In this document: positions 8,329 to 17,115 of the stretch, one piece after another | Position numbering within the stretch: the stretch's first letter is position 1 | How the letters are laid out: each line of letters opens with the position of its first letter | From: Agromyces larvae | GTDB lineage: Bacteria > Actinomycetota > Actinomycetes > Actinomycetales > Microbacteriaceae | Reading direction: 5' to 3' | Assembly: GCF_022811705.1 (NCBI RefSeq) | Contig: NZ_CP094528.1 | Coordinates: forward strand, 620,001 to 684,000 | Length of the DNA: 64,000 nt | The notes under the pieces: generated by a model | What the model saw: only the letters and a program-made list of their open reading frames with translations | Databases searched by the model: none | Told to the model about the DNA's origin: nothing | Translations under genes and position numbers: made by a program

Positions 8329-8349
8329 CCCGGACGAGCCTCGTCCGGG
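8329..8349 (+). terminator. hairpin after rnj
   Basis: Perfect 9-bp inverted repeat CCCGGACGA / TCGTCCGGG with a 3-nt loop, starting 8 nt after the rnj stop. No U-tract follows, so termination may be weak or Rho-assisted. Confidence 0.5.
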
Positions 8350-8468
8350 ACATCCCGGATTCCTCCCCGAGAGGTATTCCGCCGGACGCATGCGCGCCCC
8401 TAGGGTGAGGGGAGCCGCCGGGCCCTGCCTCGGGCGGTCCCCCCGTGACGACCCGACGAAGGAGTGCC

Positions 8469-9527
8469 GTGGGCATCTGGCGCCGATGGATCCTGCCGAC
8501 CGTTCGCATCGTGCTCGTGGCGGTGATCGCCGTCGCCCTGGCCAAGCTCGCGTTCTTCCCCGACCGCGCACCCGAGGATGTCGCGTTGCAGCCCACCGGC
8601 ACCGTCTCCGAGCCGGTGTACACCGTGGCACGCGCCTCCGTCGCGAACGACCTGACCCTCACCGGCACGGTGAGCGCCGACGCGCCGGCGGTGCTGAAGG
8701 CGACCGGAACGGGCGCGGTCGACGAGGTGTTCGCCGCGGTCGGCGGCCAGGTCGCCGTGGGGCAGAAGCTGTACGACATCAAGGTGGCCGATGCGGTCGA
8801 ACCGGTCGAGTCGACCGGGCCCGACGGGCTGCCGACCGTGACGATGCCGAAGCAGACCTATCACTACGAGCCCGTGCTCGCGCCGATCGCGGGGGTGCTC
8901 GCGGCGCTCGACGTGCTGCCGGGCCAGCAGGTGTCGATCGGGGAGTCGACCGGGCAGGTCGCGCCGCCGAGCTTCAACGTGACCGCGACGATGAGCCCCG
9001 AGCAGCAGTACCGGCTGACGGATGCGCCGACCGAGGCGCTCGTCACGATCGCCGGCGGCCCGGCGCCGTTCACCTGCGGCGGGCTGACCATCTCGACCGG
9101 GGCGGCGACGACCGGCGGGGGCGGCGGGGCCGGTGGGGCCGGTGTCGGCGCGAGCTCCGGCGCCGGCGGAGACGCGGGCGGCGGCACGACGGTGCGCTGC
9201 GCGGTGCCCGGCGACGTGCGGGTGTTCGCGGGGCTCAGCGCGCAGGTGAAGATCTCGGCGGGCGTCGCCGACGACGTGCTCGTGGTGCCGACGACCGCGG
9301 TGACGGGCGGCGCCGAGACCGGCACCGTCTGGGTCGTGCAGCCCGACGGCGAACGGGCCGAGCAGGCGGTGCGGCTCGGGTTGAGCGACGGCACGCAGGT
9401 GGAGGTGGTCGAGGGACTCGCCGAGGGCGACACGGTGCTCCAGTTCGTGCCGGGCGCGGCCGCGGTCGCCGAGCAGGGCTGCGTCGACCCCGGTGACGGC
9501 TCGATGATCTGCGGGGTCGTGCGCTGA
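8469..9527 (+). CDS. efflux system periplasmic-adaptor-like (HlyD/MacA family) protein
   Basis: 352 residues from GTG 8469, which has the ribosome-binding site AAGGAG 5-6 nt upstream; GTG 8445 is an alternative. One N-terminal membrane anchor (about 8-28) is followed by biotinyl-lipoyl-like halves (TGTVSADAPAVLKATGTGAVDEV, later ISAGVADDVLVVPTTAV). It overlaps the ATPase start by 1 nt, so it is the adaptor of a three-gene MacAB-type exporter. Odd points: a glycine-rich stretch (about residues 215-240) framed by Cys203 and Cys244, and a second Cys pair (338, 348) at the C-terminus. These would suit disulfides outside the membrane. Substrate unknown. Confidence 0.8.
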   Translation: MGIWRRWILPTVRIVLVAVIAVALAKLAFFPDRAPEDVALQPTGTVSEPVYTVARASVANDLTLTGTVSADAPAVLKATGTGAVDEVFAAVGGQVAVGQKLYDIKVADAVEPVESTGPDGLPTVTMPKQTYHYEPVLAPIAGVLAALDVLPGQQVSIGESTGQVAPPSFNVTATMSPEQQYRLTDAPTEALVTIAGGPAPFTCGGLTISTGAATTGGGGGAGGAGVGASSGAGGDAGGGTTVRCAVPGDVRVFAGLSAQVKISAGVADDVLVVPTTAVTGGAETGTVWVVQPDGERAEQAVRLGLSDGTQVEVVEGLAEGDTVLQFVPGAAAVAEQGCVDPGDGSMICGVVR

Positions 9528-10441
9528 TGGCCCTCGTCGAGGCGCGCGGCGTGGGTCGCACGGTTCGGCTGCCCGACGACCGGCCGCTCACGATCCTCTC
9601 GGGGGTCGACCTCATCGTCGAGGAAGGCGACCGGGTCTCGATCGTCGGGCGCTCGGGCTCCGGCAAGTCGACGCTGCTCAACGTGCTGGGCCTGCTCGAT
9701 ACGCCGAACGAGGGAGACCTCTGGTTCGAGGAGCGCGAGGTGCGCCGGCTCGGCAGCGGGGCCCGCGACCGGATCCGCGGTCGCGGGATCGGCTTCGTCT
9801 TCCAGCAGTTCAACCTGCTGCCCGGGCGCACCGCGCTGGAGAACGTCCAGACGCCGCTGCTGTACTCGGGCGGCCGCGAGTTCTGGCGCCGCGAACGCAT
9901 CGCGACCGAGATGCTCGAGCGCGTCGGGCTGGGGGAGCGGCTCGCCACGAAGCCCGAGCGTCTGTCGGGCGGCGAGCAGCAGCGGGTCGCGATCGCACGC
10001 GCCCTCGTGCGGCGACCGCGGCTCATCCTCGCGGACGAGCCGACCGGCGCGCTCGACCTGGAGACCGGGGCATCCGTGATGGAGCTCATCGAATCGGTCG
10101 CTGCCGAGACCGGTGCGGCGCTCGTCACGATCACGCACGACCCGGCGATCGCGGCGCGCTCGAACCGGCATTTCAGGCTGGCCGAGGGCCGGCTGCACGC
10201 GCTCGACGCTCCGATCGAGCGGGGCGGCTCGGCGGCTGCGTCTTCGGATGCCCCGCCCAGCGCCGGAAGCGCCCGCCCCGCCGGCGGCGTCGGGTCAGCC
10301 GGCTCTGCCGACCCGGCCGGCTCTGTCGACCCGGCCGGCTCTGTCGACCCGGCCGGCTCTGTCGACCCGGCCGGCTCTGCCGACCCAGCCGGCCCTGCCG
10401 ACCCGGCCGGCCCTCAGCCGACGGACGGGGTCGCGGCGTGA
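9527..10441 (+). CDS. ABC transporter ATP-binding protein (MacB/LolD type)
   Basis: 304 residues. Complete ATPase: Walker A GRSGSGKST (41-49), Q-loop FVFQQFNLLPG, signature LSGGEQQ (146-152), Walker B LILADEP (166-172) and switch His (TITHDP). The core ends near residue 225; the remaining ~75 residues are a low-complexity tail made largely of a six-residue repeat (PAGSVD and variants) encoded by 18-bp DNA repeats. Related ATPases end at about 230 residues, so the tail is an addition. It starts at the adaptor stop and overlaps the permease by 4 nt (GTGA). It powers export with the neighbouring permease. Confidence 0.88.
   Translation: MALVEARGVGRTVRLPDDRPLTILSGVDLIVEEGDRVSIVGRSGSGKSTLLNVLGLLDTPNEGDLWFEEREVRRLGSGARDRIRGRGIGFVFQQFNLLPGRTALENVQTPLLYSGGREFWRRERIATEMLERVGLGERLATKPERLSGGEQQRVAIARALVRRPRLILADEPTGALDLETGASVMELIESVAAETGAALVTITHDPAIAARSNRHFRLAEGRLHALDAPIERGGSAAASSDAPPSAGSARPAGGVGSAGSADPAGSVDPAGSVDPAGSVDPAGSADPAGPADPAGPQPTDGVAA
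10295..10411 (+). repeat. 18-bp tandem repeat within the ABC ATPase gene
   Basis: About six and a half units of CCGGCCGGCTCTGTCGAC, in frame, from 10295. Units at 10313, 10331 and 10349 are identical; flanking units vary (GSAD, PAGPAD). They encode a Pro-Ala-Gly-Ser-Val-Asp repeat at residues 257-295. Confidence 0.85.
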
Positions 10442-11676
10442 TCGGGTGGCTCGGCCGGACGGCGACCGGCATGGTGTCGACCGTGGTCGAGGCGATGGAG
10501 GAGCTGCGCATCCATCGGGGGCGGGTGCTGCTGTCGCTCATCGGCGTCGCGCTCGCGGTGTGCGCCCTGGCGTCGGTGGTCGCCGCCGGCGCCATCGCCG
10601 AGCAGTCGGGCCGCGAGATGCAGGAGCGCTCCAGCGGTCGCCCCGCGACGGTGCAGTTCCAGCCGATGGTCGCCGGCCCCGTCGACCCCGCGGTCGCGCA
10701 GGCGGCCTGGCAGCGCGCGCTCGGCCGGCACGATGTCGGGTACGCCACGCGCAACGGGTGGGGGCGGCTCGACGCGCAGTTCGCCGACGGGGTCGTGCCG
10801 CTCGACCTCGTCGTCGTCGATCCCGATTTCGGCGAGATGCACCGGGTGCGACTCGCCGAGGGGAACTGGTTCGTCGATCGCGATGCCGACCGCCTGGCGC
10901 CCGCGCTCGTGGTGAACGAGGCCTTCTGGAACCGGCTGGGCCGGCCACCGCTCGAGACGCATCCCACGACCCCGCTCGTCGGCACCGCGACCCCCGCGAC
11001 CGCGGTGATCATCGGGGTCACGCCGAGCCGGGGCGAGTGGGACACGACGCCGCAGGCCTACGTCCTCGCCGACGCGTACCTCGCGCTCGCGTCCGAGACC
11101 GCGGACCCGATGACGGGGACGTTCCAGCCGTCGTACGAGGCGTGGCTGCCGCCCGAGCAGGCCGACGAGCTCACCGAGTCGCTGAAGCAGGCGTTCGCCG
11201 CCGAGTTGGGCGGCGAGGCCACGGTCGAGTCGTGGCGCACCGACTACGCGGCGTACGACGGCGACCCGTACCTGCCGCTGAAGCTCGTGATCGCCGGCGT
11301 CGCGGTCGTGATCCTGCTGCTCGGCGCGCTCGGCCTGCTCACGATCGCGCTCGTCACCGTGCGCACCCGGATCCGCGAGATCGGCATCCGCCGGTCGTTC
11401 GGCGCGACGGCCGGCCGGGTGTTCTTCTCGGTGCTCATGGAGACGATGGTCGGCACCTTCGTCGCGGGCGTGGTGGGCGTGGGCATCTCCATCGCGGTGC
11501 TGCGCAGTCCGCTGCCGGCGATGCTGCTCGGATCCGAGCTCGACGACATGCCGGGGTTCCCCGTCGAGGCGGCGGTCATCGGCGTGGGCGCCGCGGTCGC
11601 CGTCGGGGCCCTGGCCGGCCTGCTGCCGGCGCTCGCGGCGGTGCGGGTGCGCGTGATCGACGCGATCCGGTTCTGA
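10438..11676 (+). CDS. ABC transporter permease, MacB/FtsX-like
   Basis: 412 residues from GTG 10438, overlapping the ATPase stop. Topology is that of MacB-type permeases: one N-terminal helix (about 31-53), a large extracytoplasmic domain (about 55-275), then three helices near 280-305, 330-360 and 375-400. The motif RIREIGIRRSFGAT before the later helices is typical of the FtsX/MacB domain. With the adaptor and ATPase it forms a tripartite mechanotransmission-type exporter, likely for a peptide, lipid or antibiotic. Nothing in the neighbourhood identifies the substrate, and there is no adjacent two-component system. Confidence 0.85.
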   Translation: MIGWLGRTATGMVSTVVEAMEELRIHRGRVLLSLIGVALAVCALASVVAAGAIAEQSGREMQERSSGRPATVQFQPMVAGPVDPAVAQAAWQRALGRHDVGYATRNGWGRLDAQFADGVVPLDLVVVDPDFGEMHRVRLAEGNWFVDRDADRLAPALVVNEAFWNRLGRPPLETHPTTPLVGTATPATAVIIGVTPSRGEWDTTPQAYVLADAYLALASETADPMTGTFQPSYEAWLPPEQADELTESLKQAFAAELGGEATVESWRTDYAAYDGDPYLPLKLVIAGVAVVILLLGALGLLTIALVTVRTRIREIGIRRSFGATAGRVFFSVLMETMVGTFVAGVVGVGISIAVLRSPLPAMLLGSELDDMPGFPVEAAVIGVGAAVAVGALAGLLPALAAVRVRVIDAIRF

Positions 11677-11750
11677 GCCGCCACGCCGACCGAAACGTCG
11701 TTGAAACGAGGCGTCATCGCGGTGCAATCGCGGCGCCGTAGCATCCGTGC

Positions 11751-12242
11751 ATGGCGGCGTTCACGACCCGCCCGGCCATGCCCGACGACGGGGGTTTCCT
11801 CGCCGACATGGTGGTCGAGGCGGTGAACTGGCGGGAGGGCGTCCATCGCCCGCGCCCGACCGTGCTCGCCGACCCGATCTCCCGTCGGTACATCGCGGGG
11901 TGGCAGCGGCCGGGCGATGCCGGGGTGGTCGCCGTGGACGCCGACGACCGACCCGTCGGCGCGGCCTGGTATCGGCTCTTCCAGGCCGATCGCGCAGCGC
12001 ACGGCTTCGTGGCCGCCGGCGTTCCCGAGCTCGTCATCGGGGTGCGCGCGCCGTGGCGGGCGCAGGGCATCGGGCGGTGTCTGCTGCGCGAGCTCGTCGA
12101 GCAGGCGCGGCGTTCCGGGTTCGCGCGACTGACGCTCAGCGTCGAGCGCGAGAACTACGCGCGGGACCTCTACCGCTCGGAGGGATTCCTCACGGTCGAG
12201 GCGCGGGGCGGCCGCGAGACGATGGCGCGCCGCCTGCGCTGA
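11751..12242 (+). CDS. GNAT family N-acetyltransferase
   Basis: 163 residues. The acetyl-CoA binding motif RAQGIGRCLL is at 103-112, followed by LTLSVERENYARDLYRSEGF, the usual motif B end of the fold. It acetylates an unknown amine. A TAGCAT box (11739-11744) lies 6 nt before the ATG with no ribosome-binding site between them, so the transcript is probably leaderless. A nested hairpin follows the stop. It is a single-gene unit. Confidence 0.85.
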   Translation: MAAFTTRPAMPDDGGFLADMVVEAVNWREGVHRPRPTVLADPISRRYIAGWQRPGDAGVVAVDADDRPVGAAWYRLFQADRAAHGFVAAGVPELVIGVRAPWRAQGIGRCLLRELVEQARRSGFARLTLSVERENYARDLYRSEGFLTVEARGGRETMARRLR

Positions 12243-12243
12243 G

Positions 12244-12278
12244 CCGGCCGCGGCGAGGGCGGGGCCCTCGACGGCCGG
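12244..12278 (+). terminator. nested hairpin after the acetyltransferase gene
   Basis: Outer arms CCGGCCG (12244-12250) and CGGCCGG (12272-12278) enclose an inner perfect stem GAGGGC / GCCCTC (12255-12260, 12264-12269). It sits directly after the stop, before ftsK. No T-run follows. Confidence 0.45.
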
Positions 12279-12347
12279 GCGGCGCGTTCGGCCGAGCCCG
12301 GCGTCGCCTCCGCGGGGATGACGGATGCGCCCGCTAGCGTGGAACGC

Positions 12348-15116
12348 ATGGCTACGAGCACCAGGTCGAACGGGCGTGCCTCGGGCGCATCCGCCCGCGG
12401 GTCGTCTCGCTCGTCGTCGAAGACGGCCCCCACCAAGAAGCTGCCGGCGACCCGGGCCGCCAAGCCCGCGCCCGACGGCCCGGGCGTGCCCGTGCGCGCC
12501 TGGATGGGCCTCGCGCACCTCACGGGCGGCGCCGCCCGTGCTCTCGGCCCCGAGACGCTCGCGAAGGAGGAGCGTCGCGACGGGTTGCCGTTCCTGATCG
12601 TGCTGATGGCGATCGCGGGTGCGGTGGTCGAGTGGTTCTACATCGACGAGCCGATCGCGGTCGGGTTCGACGCATGGACGTTCGGCGGCCTGCTCGGGCG
12701 GGTCGCGTTCGGTCTGCCGGTGGTGCTGCTGCTGTTCGCGGTCTGGCTGTTCCGCCATCCGAGCTCGGTGCACGACAACACGCGCATCGGCATCGGGTTG
12801 GTGCTGCTGCTCGTCGGCGTCGCCGCCCTCTGCCACGTCTTCGGCGGCCAGCCGTCGCCGAGCGAGGGCATGCCGGTGCTGGCGCGGGCCGGGGGCATCC
12901 TCGGGTGGATGCTGGCGCAACCGCTCATCCTGCTCATCACGCCGTACGGCGCGACCGCGGTGATCCTGCTGCTCGTGGTGCTGTCGCTGCTGATCATGAC
13001 CAAGACGCCGCCGAACCGCATCGGCGCACGGTTCCGCGAGCTGTACGTCTGGCTGTTCGGCGCCGCCGAGCCCGACGCGGCTGAGCCGCGCCCGTCTCGG
13101 AAGCGCAAGGAGCGCGCCGAGCAGGTCGAGCTCGACGGCATCGACGGCGACGCGGATGCTCCGCATCTGCCCTGGTGGCGACGCAACGCGCAGGGCCGCG
13201 AGGAGGATCCGGCGTTCGAGCCCGCGGGAGCCGAGGGGCTCACCGAGGTGTTCGGGCCGGGCTCGGTCGACGGCAGCTTCGAGTCGGCGCTCGAGGGCGT
13301 GCCCGAACCGGTCGACGCGTACGGCGCGTCGGTGCTCGACGAGCTGGCGCGCGCCGAGGCGGCGGTCGGTCGGTTCACGGGCGAGATGCCGACGGGCGCG
13401 ACCGAGCTGCTCGCCGACGGGGCGACGGATGCCACGCCGGCACCGGCGGTCGAGACCGAACCCGTGCCCGACCGCCCGTACCACCTGCCGTCGGCGGCGA
13501 CGCTCGCTGCGGGCGCGCCCGCCAAGCAGCGCTCCGCGGTGAACGACGAGGTCGTGCGGCAGATCACCGGGGTGCTCGAGCAGTTCTCGGTCGACGCGAA
13601 GGTCACCGGCTTCTCGCGGGGCCCGACCGTCACGCAGTACGAGATCGAGCTCGGACCCGGCGTGAAGGTCGAGCGCGTCACCGCGCTGTCGAAGAACCTC
13701 GCGTACGCGGTGGCGTCGAACGAGGTGCGCATCCTCTCGCCGATCCCCGGCAAGAGCGCGATCGGCATCGAGATCCCGAACGCAGACCGTGAGACGGTCA
13801 CGCTCGGCGACGTGCTGCGCTCGGGCACCGCGACGAACGCGAAGCACCCGATGACGATCGGCGTCGGCAAGGACGTGGGCGGCGGCTACGTCGTGGCGAA
13901 CCTGGCGAAGATGCCGCACCTGCTCGTGGCAGGCTCGACGGGGTCGGGCAAGTCGAGCTTCGTGAACTCGATGATCACGAGCCTGCTCATGCGTGCCAAG
14001 CCCAGCGAGGTGCGCATGGTGCTCGTCGACCCGAAGCGCGTCGAGCTCGCGCCGTACGCGGGCGTGCCGCATCTCATCACGCCGATCATCACGAACCCGA
14101 AGAAGGCGGCCGAGGCGCTGCAGTGGGTCGTGAAGGAGATGGACATGCGGTACGACGACCTCGCGTCGTTCGGGTTCCGCCACATCGACGACTTCAACCG
14201 GGCCGTCGTCAACGACGAGATCGTGCTGCCGGCGGGCAGCGAGCGCAAGCTCAAGCCGTACCCCTATCTGCTGGTGGTGGTCGACGAGCTCGCCGACCTG
14301 ATGATGGTCGCCCCGCGCGACGTCGAGGACTCGATCGTGCGCATCACCCAGCTCGCGCGCGCCTCGGGAATTCACCTGGTGCTCGCGACCCAGCGTCCGA
14401 GCGTCGACGTCGTCACCGGCCTCATCAAGGCGAACGTGCCGAGTCGGCTCGCGTTCGCGGTCACGAGCGTGACCGACTCGCGGGTCATCCTCGACCAGCC
14501 CGGCGCCGACAAGCTGATCGGGCAGGGCGATGCGCTGTTCCTGCCGATGGGTGCGTCCAAGCCGATCCGCGTCCAGGGGGCGTGGGTCACCGAGGCCGAG
14601 ATCGAACGGGTCGTGAAGCACGTGACGCGCCAGGCTCGCCCCGAGTACCGGCAGGATGTCGCGGCCGTCGTCGAACGCAAAGAGATCGACGCCGACATCG
14701 GCGACGACCTCGAGCTGCTGCTCGCGGCGGCCGAACTCGTGGTGTCGACCCAGTTCGGTTCGACGTCGATGCTGCAGCGCAAGCTCCGCGTCGGGTTCGC
14801 GAAGGCGGGCCGGCTGATGGACCTGCTCGAGTCGCGCGAGATCGTCGGGCCGTCCGAGGGGTCGAAGGCCCGCGACGTGCTCGTCACCGTCGAGCAGCTG
14901 CCCGGCGTCCTGGCCCGCATCCGCGGCGACGAGCCGGCGGGGGCGCCCGCCGCGCGATCCGAGGCATCCGCGGCCGCGGCGCCGTCCGAGGCGTCCGGCG
15001 CGACCGCGCCCATCGACGACCGGTACGACGACCCGATCGGCCGCATCCCCGAGGGGCTCGAAGAGGTCGAGGCATCCGGCGACGAGGACGCCTGGGGTCT
15101 CACCGGGCGCGACTGA
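12348..15116 (+). CDS. ftsK: DNA translocase FtsK
   Basis: 922 residues from ATG 12348, chosen because TAGCGT (12335-12340) lies 7 nt upstream. It couples chromosome segregation to septation. The N-terminus has a basic Ser-rich stretch, then four membrane helices between about residues 80 and 225. An acidic linker follows, then the motor with Walker [11 protein letters not shown] (near 528) and Walker [14 protein letters not shown] (near 640). The C-terminal gamma winged helix (about 780-850, [27 protein letters not shown]) reads polar DNA motifs in this family. A short low-complexity tail ends the protein. pgsA follows under its own promoter. Confidence 0.95.
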   Translation: MATSTRSNGRASGASARGSSRSSSKTAPTKKLPATRAAKPAPDGPGVPVRAWMGLAHLTGGAARALGPETLAKEERRDGLPFLIVLMAIAGAVVEWFYIDEPIAVGFDAWTFGGLLGRVAFGLPVVLLLFAVWLFRHPSSVHDNTRIGIGLVLLLVGVAALCHVFGGQPSPSEGMPVLARAGGILGWMLAQPLILLITPYGATAVILLLVVLSLLIMTKTPPNRIGARFRELYVWLFGAAEPDAAEPRPSRKRKERAEQVELDGIDGDADAPHLPWWRRNAQGREEDPAFEPAGAEGLTEVFGPGSVDGSFESALEGVPEPVDAYGASVLDELARAEAAVGRFTGEMPTGATELLADGATDATPAPAVETEPVPDRPYHLPSAATLAAGAPAKQRSAVNDEVVRQITGVLEQFSVDAKVTGFSRGPTVTQYEIELGPGVKVERVTALSKNLAYAVASNEVRILSPIPGKSAIGIEIPNADRETVTLGDVLRSGTATNAKHPMTIGVGKDVGGGYVVANLAKMPHLLVAGSTGSGKSSFVNSMITSLLMRAKPSEVRMVLVDPKRVELAPYAGVPHLITPIITNPKKAAEALQWVVKEMDMRYDDLASFGFRHIDDFNRAVVNDEIVLPAGSERKLKPYPYLLVVVDELADLMMVAPRDVEDSIVRITQLARASGIHLVLATQRPSVDVVTGLIKANVPSRLAFAVTSVTDSRVILDQPGADKLIGQGDALFLPMGASKPIRVQGAWVTEAEIERVVKHVTRQARPEYRQDVAAVVERKEIDADIGDDLELLLAAAELVVSTQFGSTSMLQRKLRVGFAKAGRLMDLLESREIVGPSEGSKARDVLVTVEQLPGVLARIRGDEPAGAPAARSEASAAAAPSEASGATAPIDDRYDDPIGRIPEGLEEVEASGDEDAWGLTGRD

Positions 15117-15137
15117 GCCGCGGCTATCCTTGGCAGC

Positions 15138-15758
15138 ATGACCTCCTCCGCCGACGGCGTCGCGCCCCCGGTGAGCAACTGGAACCTCCCGAACGCGATC
15201 ACGATCGTGCGGATCCTGCTCGCGCCCGTGTTCTTCTGGCTGCTGCTGGCCGACGCGGGCGAGGGCGGAGGGCTGCGGTGGGCGGCCGCCGCGCTGTTCG
15301 TGATCGCCATCTCGACCGACTGGGTCGACGGGCACATCGCCCGCAGTCGCGGCCTCGTGACCGATCTCGGCAAGATCCTGGACCCGATCGCCGACAAGCT
15401 GCTCACGAGCGGTGCGCTGGTGTGCCTCTCGATCCTCGGCGAGGTTCCGTGGTGGGTGACGGGCCTCATCGTGCTGCGCGAGGTCGGCATCACCGTGTGG
15501 CGATTCGTCGAGCTCGGGCGCGGCAACGTGGTGCCGGCATCGTCGGGCGGCAAGCTCAAGACCGTCGCGCAGGCGGTCGCGATCTCGTTCGCGCTCGCGC
15601 CGCTTCCGGCCGTGCTGGGCGAGCCCGAGTCGGGCCTGTTCATGTCGTGGGTCAATGCCGTGCTCATCGCGATCGCCCTCGTGCTCACCGTGTGGTCGGG
15701 GCTGCTCTACGTGCGCGACGCCGTGCGGCTGGCCCGTGCCGAGCGCGAGGACGCGTGA
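15138..15758 (+). CDS. pgsA: CDP-diacylglycerol--glycerol-3-phosphate 3-phosphatidyltransferase
   Basis: 206 residues. Makes phosphatidylglycerol phosphate, the precursor of phosphatidylglycerol and cardiolipin. The CDP-alcohol phosphotransferase signature D-G-x2-A-R-x8-G-x3-D-x3-D is intact at residues 64-86, in a membrane protein with several further helices. TATCCT (15125-15130) lies 7 nt before the ATG, so it probably starts leaderless after ftsK. The start of cinA lies 7 nt after its stop. The order pgsA-cinA-clgR is conserved in many actinobacteria. Confidence 0.92.
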   Translation: MTSSADGVAPPVSNWNLPNAITIVRILLAPVFFWLLLADAGEGGGLRWAAAALFVIAISTDWVDGHIARSRGLVTDLGKILDPIADKLLTSGALVCLSILGEVPWWVTGLIVLREVGITVWRFVELGRGNVVPASSGGKLKTVAQAVAISFALAPLPAVLGEPESGLFMSWVNAVLIAIALVLTVWSGLLYVRDAVRLARAEREDA

Positions 15759-15765
15759 GCGGCTC

Positions 15766-16311
15766 GTGAGCGCGGCATCCGCCGTCGAGTCCATCGGTGC
15801 CGCCGAGCGCGACCCGACCGCCAGGCTCGTCGCCGCGCTGACCCGGCGCGGTCTGCGCGTCGCGATCGCCGAGTCCCTCACCGGCGGGGCGCTGGCCGCC
15901 GAGCTGGTGCGGATCCCCGGAGCATCCCAGACCCTCTCCGGCGCGGTCGTGGCCTACGACACCGCCGTCAAGCACACGGTGCTCGGCGTCGAGGCCGACC
16001 TGCTCGCCCGGGAGGGCGCCGTGCACGCCGACGTCGCCCGCCAGATGGCGCTCGGCGCGGCGCGAGTGCTGGCCGTCGGCGGCCGCCCGGCCGACGTCGC
16101 GATCGCCACCACGGGCGTCGCCGGACCCGACCCGCAGGACGGGCGGCCCCCCGGCACGGTGTACGTCGCCGTGCTCGCCGGCGGCGAGACCTCGGTGACG
16201 GAGTTGCGGCTCGACGGGGATCGGGCCGCGATCCGCGCCGAGACCGTGCGCGCAGCCGTCGCGGCCTGCCTCGACGCGCTCGACGAGCTGCCCGTTCGGG
16301 CCGCGGAATAG
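15766..16311 (+). CDS. cinA: CinA C-terminal domain protein (nicotinamide-nucleotide amidohydrolase)
   Basis: 181 residues from GTG 15766, seven bases after the pgsA stop. Only the CinA/PncC domain is present, without the N-terminal COG1058 part. Characterised homologues deamidate nicotinamide mononucleotide in pyridine nucleotide recycling. Seen: IAESLTGGALAAELVRIPGAS (35 onward), AYDTAVKH with a catalytic-type Tyr/Lys pair (64-70), and ATTGVAGPDPQDGRPPGTVYVA. It is in an operon with pgsA. clgR has its own promoter downstream. Confidence 0.9.
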   Translation: MSAASAVESIGAAERDPTARLVAALTRRGLRVAIAESLTGGALAAELVRIPGASQTLSGAVVAYDTAVKHTVLGVEADLLAREGAVHADVARQMALGAARVLAVGGRPADVAIATTGVAGPDPQDGRPPGTVYVAVLAGGETSVTELRLDGDRAAIRAETVRAAVAACLDALDELPVRAAE

Positions 16312-16342
16312 GCTTCGTGAACAGCCTGTTACACATCGCAGG

Positions 16343-16377
16343 TTCACACGGAAACTCCAGTGTGGAAGGCTTAGAGT
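16343..16377 (+). promoter_or_regulatory. clgR promoter with overlapping inverted repeat
   Basis: An imperfect inverted repeat TTCACAC (16343-16349) / GTGTGGAA (16360-16367) lies just before the -10 box TAGAGT (16372-16377), covering the -35 region. The position suits a repressor or activator site; ClgR homologues are autoregulated, but I cannot match the site to a known consensus. Confidence 0.4.
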
Positions 16378-16436
16378 ACGAGGACGCGAGGGGCAGGTCC
16401 CTCACGAGTCGGCTCGATGAGACGAAGGAGGTTCCG

Positions 16437-16745
16437 ATGGTTCTGGTTCGACAGGAGATCGGCGATGTGCTGCGGGACTTCCGGTTGCAGAAGGGCCGCA
16501 CCCTCCGTCAGGTCGCAAGCAAGGCGAGTGTCGCACTCGGCTACCTGAGCGAGGTCGAGCGGGGTCAGAAAGAGGCCTCGAGCGAGATCCTCGCCTCCGT
16601 CGCCGAGGCGCTCGACACCCCCATCTCGGTGATCATGCACGAGGTGGGCGACCGCATCGCGGTGATCGAGGGGGTCAGTCAGGTTCCCGACAGCCTCCCC
16701 GAAGAGCTCGTGGCGGAGTTCGACGCGGACATGATGGTCCGCTGA
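16437..16745 (+). CDS. clgR: XRE-family transcriptional regulator ClgR
   Basis: 102 residues from ATG 16437, with AAGGAGG 6 nt upstream. The helix-turn-helix spans about residues 8-62: IGDVLRDFRLQKGRTLRQVA followed by ASVALGYLSEVERGQKEASSE, the hallmark of ClgR. Together with the position after pgsA-cinA this makes the call good. In corynebacteria, streptomycetes and mycobacteria ClgR activates clp protease and other stress genes, and it is itself degraded by Clp. The promoter has an inverted repeat at the -35 region. A strong terminator follows. Confidence 0.88.
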   Translation: MVLVRQEIGDVLRDFRLQKGRTLRQVASKASVALGYLSEVERGQKEASSEILASVAEALDTPISVIMHEVGDRIAVIEGVSQVPDSLPEELVAEFDADMMVR

Positions 16746-16760
16746 CGCAGACGTCGTCCC

Positions 16761-16797
16761 ACGATCGGCCGGTCCTTCGACCGGCCGATCGTCTGTT
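16761..16797 (+). terminator. strong intrinsic terminator after clgR
   Basis: A perfect 14-bp inverted repeat (16761-16774 with 16779-16792) closed by a CTTC tetraloop and followed by CTGTTTCC. One of the clearest terminators in the window; it separates clgR from DUF3046 and recA. Confidence 0.85.
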
Positions 16798-16815
16798 TCC
16801 GAGGTGGTGGCTGTC

Positions 16816-17043
16816 GTGAAGCTGAGCGAGTTCCAGTTCGCCGTCGACCAGGAGTTCGGCGCGCGCTACGGGGCGGTGGTCGTCGGCGACGTCGGGCTCG
16901 AGGCGTTCGGCGGGCGCACCGCACGTGAGGCGCTCGCGGCCGGCGCTGCGCCGCGCGACGTGTGGGCGGCGCTCTGCGCGGCGATGGATGTCCCGGTCGA
17001 ACGCCGGCACGGCCCCGGGCACCGCGAGCGCAGCGGGCGCTGA
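16816..17043 (+). CDS. DUF3046 family protein
   Basis: 75 residues from GTG 16816. VKLSEFQFAVDQEFGARYG at the N-terminus and GGRTAREALAAGAAPRDVWAAL in the middle match the small actinobacterial DUF3046 family, which usually sits just upstream of recA. Function unknown. There may be an alternative start at GTG 16804, but the family begins at Lys-Leu. A LexA-type box begins 5 nt after its stop. Confidence 0.8.
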   Translation: MKLSEFQFAVDQEFGARYGAVVVGDVGLEAFGGRTAREALAAGAAPRDVWAALCAAMDVPVERRHGPGHRERSGR

Positions 17044-17047
17044 TCGG

Positions 17048-17063
17048 CCGAACGCGTGTTCGA
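17048..17063. promoter_or_regulatory. LexA-type SOS box 1 of recA
   Basis: CCGAAC-GCGT-GTTCGA: 11 of 12 fixed positions of the actinobacterial SOS consensus TCGAAC-N4-GTTCGA. It lies 31 bp, about three helical turns, from a second box. Confidence 0.6.
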
Positions 17064-17078
17064 CGCGCGGCGCGTCGT

Positions 17079-17109
17079 TCGAACATCCGTTCGGTGAACC
17101 GGGTAATGT
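17079..17109 (+). promoter_or_regulatory. recA promoter with LexA-type SOS box 2
   Basis: TCGAAC-ATCC-GTTCGG (17079-17094) matches 11 of 12 consensus positions and occupies the -35 region of the -10 box TAATGT (17104-17109). This is the expected geometry for LexA repression of recA. Confidence 0.7.
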
Positions 17110-17115
17110 CCTCCC

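Noticed and set aside
8445..8468. GTG 8445 as the start of the efflux adaptor
   Set aside because: GTG 8469 has AAGGAG at the right distance and leaves a normal membrane anchor; 8445 lacks a ribosome-binding site.
10295..10411. CRISPR-like or intergenic repeat
   Set aside because: The repeats are in frame within an ABC ATPase gene and continue to its stop.
15755..15768. GTG 15755 overlapping the pgsA stop as the cinA start
   Set aside because: That frame stops after four codons; the cinA frame starts at GTG 15766.
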